Below the pieces are notes generated by a model that did no database searches, was not told where the DNA came from, and saw nothing but the letters and a program-made list of their open reading frames with translations. A program made the position numbers and the translations under genes. 64,000 bases of DNA from JAWPMV01 sp039819665. GTDB taxonomy: Bacteria > Bacteroidota > Bacteroidia > J057. Location: positions 33,091 to 97,090 of the forward strand of contig JBCBRM010000034.1 of NCBI GenBank assembly GCA_039819665.1. Reading direction: 5' to 3'. This document shows, piece by piece, positions 59,823-64,000 of this stretch; the stretch's first letter is position 1; each line of letters begins with the position of its first letter.

Positions 59823-61076
59823 TTAGTTTTCTTGAATATAGATGATATCCCCATCCAGATTCATATAGGCAAACAATCCAGCATAATCATTGTGAGTGGG
59901 TCCAAGACGAACCTGAGTCATCCCATTCTTGAAATTACCGGCCCAGAGGAATTCATATTCGGTGAGCATAGTTCCATCTGGTTCCATGTATCCCCAGTAT
60001 TCCCCTCTTTTTACTGCAGCTACCCCTTCCACAAATCCTTTCGCATCCTGAAAGACTGGATTGTGAACAAAGTGGCCAAACATATCGATATATCCCCACT
60101 TGGGACCTCGGTTGCCAATGATTTGCTTGTCCGGATTGTATTTCAAAGTATCCGGATTACTTCCAATTAGGACTGGTGCAAGACCACTACCAAAATCTCC
60201 GATCTTGTCAAACTGAGCCGTAAACATAAATTTCCCACTGGTATCAATCAGGGCATATTTAATTTCGTCATCATCCTGAATCGATTGCCCCAACATTTTG
60301 GGTTTTACAACCGCTAAACCATCCTTAAACTCCGAAACTATGCGATAAATGGGTAATTCTCGTTCCCCTTTAACATTATAAATCACCTGACGAAGGTCTT
60401 TGCCCATAGCAAGTATTCTTCCCTGATAGAATTCGACCGGATATACAAACTGAGGTTCAATAATAATTTCTCCCCAATAATTGATATATCCCCATGCACC
60501 ATCAATATAAACTGCAGCGAGTCCTTCATTAAAGCGCCTTGCAGAACGGATAGGATAAGTCTTAATGCTATTGTCTTCTTCCTTCTTCCAGGCAGAAGCG
60601 ATATATAAGGTATCTTTTAATTTATCTGCTAAAAACCCGATATAGAACCATCGCCCTTCTTTATAAACCGGAGCGAGGCCTTCGGAAAAAATATAGCCCT
60701 CATGCATCGCCAGTGATAAATCCCTCAGGTCATAAGGTTTTGCATAGGTTGGGGGAGAGTCATACACAGGATTTATCAGGAATCTTCCGTAAGCATCTAC
60801 AAAACCCCACTTCCCATCTGTTGGGAAATGATTGCGATATCGGGTCCCTCCAATATTTACTCCCCCAAAACCTTCTGAAAATTCTGTAGCATAATCAAAT
60901 TGCTGCGGGATGGCAATGTTTCCGGATGCATCGATATATCCCCATTGTCCGCCTACGCCTCCCTGAACAGGCCAACGCTTTTCAAAAGGACTTTCATCCC
61001 CTCCTTCACAAGAGGCGAACAAGAAAAGCAGCAATATTCCCAAGCAAATCCTGAAATATGTAGAAAGCTGTTCCAT
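59823..61076 (-). CDS. WG-repeat lipoprotein
   Basis: 417 residues from the ATG at 61076 (the frame opens 18 codons earlier). Lipoprotein signal (LLFLFASC). At least five WG (KWG leptospira-type) repeats with W-G-[YF]-[IV]-D....G plus F....F..G-like ends (GQWGYIDASGNIAIP, KWGFVDAYGRFLINP, AWGYINYWGEIIIEP, KWGYIDMFGHFVHNP, YWGYMEPDGTM). This family folds as tandem small beta units; surface exposure is likely, function unknown. Confidence 0.85.
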   Translation of the reverse strand: MEQLSTYFRICLGILLLFLFASCEGGDESPFEKRWPVQGGVGGQWGYIDASGNIAIPQQFDYATEFSEGFGGVNIGGTRYRNHFPTDGKWGFVDAYGRFLINPVYDSPPTYAKPYDLRDLSLAMHEGYIFSEGLAPVYKEGRWFYIGFLADKLKDTLYIASAWKKEEDNSIKTYPIRSARRFNEGLAAVYIDGAWGYINYWGEIIIEPQFVYPVEFYQGRILAMGKDLRQVIYNVKGERELPIYRIVSEFKDGLAVVKPKMLGQSIQDDDEIKYALIDTSGKFMFTAQFDKIGDFGSGLAPVLIGSNPDTLKYNPDKQIIGNRGPKWGYIDMFGHFVHNPVFQDAKGFVEGVAAVKRGEYWGYMEPDGTMLTEYEFLWAGNFKNGMTQVRLGPTHNDYAGLFAYMNLDGDIIYIQEN

Positions 61077-61153
61077 ATTGTGTGTGAAGCTACTATTATT
61101 TTTTAAGGATTTGAGCAGATTTAGTTTCAAAATTTGTACTAAAACTCTACTTA

Positions 61154-62518
61154 TCAGGAAAATACCGATCGAAAAACCTCTTCAAGTTTGCTTACACCGA
61201 TCACTTTTATGTCTTTGAATTGTTTGGCTAAACCAGAAGCGGAGCTTTTGGCTACATAGATTTCTTTGAATCCCAGTTTTTCCGCTTCGGCAATACGGGG
61301 TTCCAATCTACTCACAGCGCGTATTTCTCCCGAAAGCCCAACCTCTGCTGAAAAAACTGTTTTGGGACTGATGGATAAATCATGCAAAGAAGAAATAACC
61401 GAACAAATCAGAGCCAAATCAATCGCAGGATCCTCTACCCTAAGGCCTCCGGTGATATTGATGAAACAATCCTTTTCAGCCATTTTAAATCCTGCCCGCT
61501 TTTCCAAAACAGCCAGCAGCATATTTAAACGACGAAGATCAAATCCCGTGGCTGATCTTTGAGCATTCCCATAAGCCATAGGTCCCACCAGTGCCTGGGT
61601 CTCGATCAATAAAGGACGCATCCCTTCCATAGTCGCAGCGATAGAAACTCCACTGAAATTCTCATCGAAATCAGAAAGAAATATTTCGGAAGGATTGCTC
61701 ACCTCTCGAAGACCGTCTGCCAACATTTCATAAATCCCAAGCTCATGGGTTCCTCCAAAACGATTTTTTACCGAACGGATAATTCTATAACTATTGTGTC
61801 GATCTCCTTCAAAACTCACGACCACGTCCACCATATGTTCCAGTACCTTCGGACCTGCCAGACTTCCTTCCTTGGTAATATGGCCGATCAGGAACATGGG
61901 AATATGTAGCTCTTTAGCAACTCGAATCAGTCGGGAGGTACATTCTCTTACCTGAGAAACACTGCCCGGAGCAGAATCCAGCTTATCAGTGAAAACAGTT
62001 TGAATGGAATCAATGACAATGAGGTCCGGCTGCATATCCTCATAAAACTTGAGGATTTTTTCCAGATGGGTTTCCGAGACAATGTACAATTGGTCATTCT
62101 CGGCAGGTATGCGCTCTGCGCGGAGTTTAATCTGCTGCTCACTTTCCTCCCCACTCACATAAAGAATTTTACGCCCTTTCAACTGCATCGCAATCTGAAG
62201 CATAAGCGTACTTTTCCCTATGCCCGGCTCCCCCCCTAAAAGCGTAACCGAACCCTCCACGATTCCTCCCCCCAGCACTCGGTTCATTTCTGCATCTGGA
62301 CTGATCATACGCTTTTCTCCAACGGACTCAATCTCTGCCAATTTTCGGGGTTTTGAACTTCTGCCCGCATGGATGGCTCCAATACCTTTTTGAGCCTTGG
62401 GTTGAGACAATTCTTCTACCAAAGTACTCCAGGCTCCGCATCCACTGCATTGCCCAGACCATTTTAAATGAGAGGTGCCACACTCTTGGCACACGTATAC
62501 TGTTTTTACCTTTGCCAT
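61154..62518 (-). CDS. radA: DNA repair protein RadA
   Basis: 454 residues from the ATG at 62518 (an upstream ATG at 62536 gives six extra residues). RecA-like ATPase that drives branch migration in recombinational repair. N-terminal zinc finger CQECG...CSGCG, Walker A GGEPGIGKST, Walker B LIVIDSIQT, RadA-specific VKNRFGGTHELG, and a C-terminal Lon-protease-like domain (GGLRVEDPAIDLAL, FSAEVGLSGEIRAV). Cytoplasmic, complete. Confidence 0.96.
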   Translation of the reverse strand: MAKVKTVYVCQECGTSHLKWSGQCSGCGAWSTLVEELSQPKAQKGIGAIHAGRSSKPRKLAEIESVGEKRMISPDAEMNRVLGGGIVEGSVTLLGGEPGIGKSTLMLQIAMQLKGRKILYVSGEESEQQIKLRAERIPAENDQLYIVSETHLEKILKFYEDMQPDLIVIDSIQTVFTDKLDSAPGSVSQVRECTSRLIRVAKELHIPMFLIGHITKEGSLAGPKVLEHMVDVVVSFEGDRHNSYRIIRSVKNRFGGTHELGIYEMLADGLREVSNPSEIFLSDFDENFSGVSIAATMEGMRPLLIETQALVGPMAYGNAQRSATGFDLRRLNMLLAVLEKRAGFKMAEKDCFINITGGLRVEDPAIDLALICSVISSLHDLSISPKTVFSAEVGLSGEIRAVSRLEPRIAEAEKLGFKEIYVAKSSASGLAKQFKDIKVIGVSKLEEVFRSVFS

Positions 62519-62736
62519 TGCTGATAAAATTAGCAAATAATGGGCGCAAGGGGAAATTTTCGCATAAAAATTTAGCGATCAAACTATTATAGCTAGTATT
62601 TTAGTAAGCTTTCTCCCTGAACCTATTAGCTTGAGGGTCCTTTTCCCGGAAAATCAAGGTATATAATTGAATAATTTTAATTAGCTGTTATGGGATAGCA
62701 TTTTCGTCCTTTATTTATTTTAATCTTAAATAAAAG

Positions 62737-64000
62737 ATGATTCCCATGAAGCACAATCTCATAGCTTACCTAAGTCTTTTCCTCTCCTTCCTATCTTTTA
62801 AACAAGTATACAGCCAGAACTACCAGCCCTTTCTGGCCGATGAGATATACCTGTATGAAACCTGGTACACAAATTATGATCGGACCGATTCAATTAAAGG
62901 TGTCTACTCTTTACGCATCGACTCTATAAGGGTGCTTTGAAATGATAGCTTATTCCTTTTCAATGAGATTGCTCCCAATACTCAATTTCGGGACAATCTT
63001 TTTGGGAGAAGTGTGCTTAAAGCTCAGGGAGGAGTCTATTACTTTCTTAGCTCTGATGGAGATACTTTTCAGATACAAACCCAAGCTCCCTTACAAAGCA
63101 GCTGGGACTTTAATACGTCCAGAGGTATTTCTGCGAGTATACGTTCGAGGTTCGAAAAAACATTTCTGGGCATCACAGATTCAGTCATAAACATTGGACT
63201 TTCTAATGGGGACAGCATACTCATTTCGAAAAATTATGGGATCCTCCATGTTCATCCTTTTCTTCCTATTTACAATGCAGGCACCCATATTGATTACATA
63301 AATGATAGAATTGAAGGAAGACTGAATCTCTGGGGAATCGATGAACTTATAGGAGAGAACTTTCCTTCCTTTGAGGAAGTATTTGATCATGAAATTGGGG
63401 ACAAATTTATAAAAGACTACACCTTTGATGGGCGCCACAACTTCTCTTATAGTTTTTTTCGGGTTTTGCATAAATATACAGGTCTATCCCCTGATAGCAT
63501 AGGTTACCAGATGGAGGTCGAACGCCTGAGATACGGTCAAACCCAAAACGCTTACGGATATACTGGGCACGGAGAATATGATACGCTGGATCAATATTAC
63601 CTAAGGAGTGATTGGTATTGAAAGCAAATGAGTTATGAGGTAGTTGAAGAAGTTGAATCTACCTACAGATTATCCAGGGGCATACAGTTTTCGGAACCCT
63701 GGGGTAATAAAGCCTGTCTTTCTTTTATTTATCATAATGGCTATGATTCTACAGAGCGCTACTTTTACAACTTTGAATTCTTTCAGGAGAAAGTTTTTAT
63801 TGTAGGCTTGGGAGAGCAAAAAGACTTTTGGGGCTTCTTACCGAATTCGTTTCTTTATGAAACGGTTTATTATCAAAGAGGCCAGGACACCCTGGGCACA
63901 TGTTTCGAACCCAGCGCTCTACCAATTGATCCCCTGCTTCCGGAAGGAGAGATGCTCATTTACCCTAATCCTGCCAGAAATAAATTAAAAATCGAACTGA
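62737..64000 (+). pseudogene. T9SS-type secreted protein gene interrupted by two in-frame TGA codons (3' end outside window)
   Basis: One frame stays open from 62737 to the window end except for two TGA codons, at 62938-62940 and 63619-63621; no TAA, TAG or frameshift interrupts it. A signal peptide (MKHNLIAYLSLFLSFLSF, ATG at 62746), beta-rich body and the start of a T9SS sorting domain (MLIYPNPARNKLKIEL) are all in this frame, so it is one gene of more than 415 codons. TGA is used as a normal stop elsewhere in the window. It is either a recent pseudogene (both could be TGG to TGA) or subject to readthrough. Function unknown. Confidence 0.75.

Noticed and set aside
1..64000. CRISPR array or insertion sequence
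   Set aside because: No regularly spaced identical repeats and no transposase-like frame were seen; the ACAC elements are irregular and dispersed.

Overview
The window is an AT-leaning stretch of a Bacteroidota chromosome, most likely from the Saprospiria/Lewinella side of the phylum. That placement is inferred from gene content. The evidence is: C-terminal type IX secretion (T9SS) sorting domains with YPNP/FPNP motifs; many lipoproteins with SPII signals; an OstA-like protein, DUF1573, DUF3857, GH3 and ThuA/sorbosone-dehydrogenase proteins; and the Bacteroidota promoter pattern TTTG-N19-TAnnTTTG, found intact before hppD, tRNA-His, an S24 regulator-like gene and the trp operon. No phage, integrase, transposase or CRISPR array was seen.

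Layout. 1-6.7 kb: the tail of a sulfatase, a small secreted protein, hppD, a MarR regulator, a vanadium-haloperoxidase/PAP2 lipoprotein and a sodium/solute symporter. 6.7-14.4 kb: a membrane-anchored protein pair, a SIMPL-like secreted protein, an AGMO-like membrane monooxygenase, a helix-hairpin-helix protein, a PI-PLC-like lipoprotein and TrkH. 14.7-19.7 kb: a large T9SS-exported lamin-tail-domain protein, about 700 bases of hairpin-rich non-coding DNA, and two tandem 151-residue proteins that are little more than a signal peptide plus a T9SS tail. 19.8-23.5 kb: an unrecognised helical protein, then a compact cassette of AraC-type HTH, FeeM/LuxI-fold acyltransferase and methyltransferase. 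23.6-34.8 kb: tRNA-His, DUF1573, an ABC-F ATPase, a ThuA/sugar-dehydrogenase/PKD/cytochrome c fusion, two S24-type regulator-like genes, a VanX-type dipeptidase and an OstA-like protein.

34.9-49.3 kb: a CHAT protease fused to a kinase domain with an altered catalytic loop, MarR, GH3, a DUF3857 protein, then the complete tryptophan operon trpL-trpE-trpGD-trpC-trpF-trpB-trpA-aroF. A 19-residue leader peptide with three consecutive Trp codons and a terminator/antiterminator pair precede trpE, so classical ribosome-mediated attenuation probably controls both Trp synthesis and the first shikimate-pathway step (DAHP synthase). 49.3-64 kb: small hypotheticals, a TlpA-like thioredoxin, an ABM-domain protein, a PD40/VWA protein, rpsA (ribosomal protein S1), metK, a WG-repeat lipoprotein, radA, and a T9SS-type gene whose single reading frame is broken by two in-frame TGA codons and runs off the window.

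The most interesting items are the trp attenuator, the CHAT-pseudokinase, the AraC/FeeM/methyltransferase cassette, the double-TGA gene, the duplicated mini T9SS proteins, and the hairpin-rich intergenic region near 18 kb.
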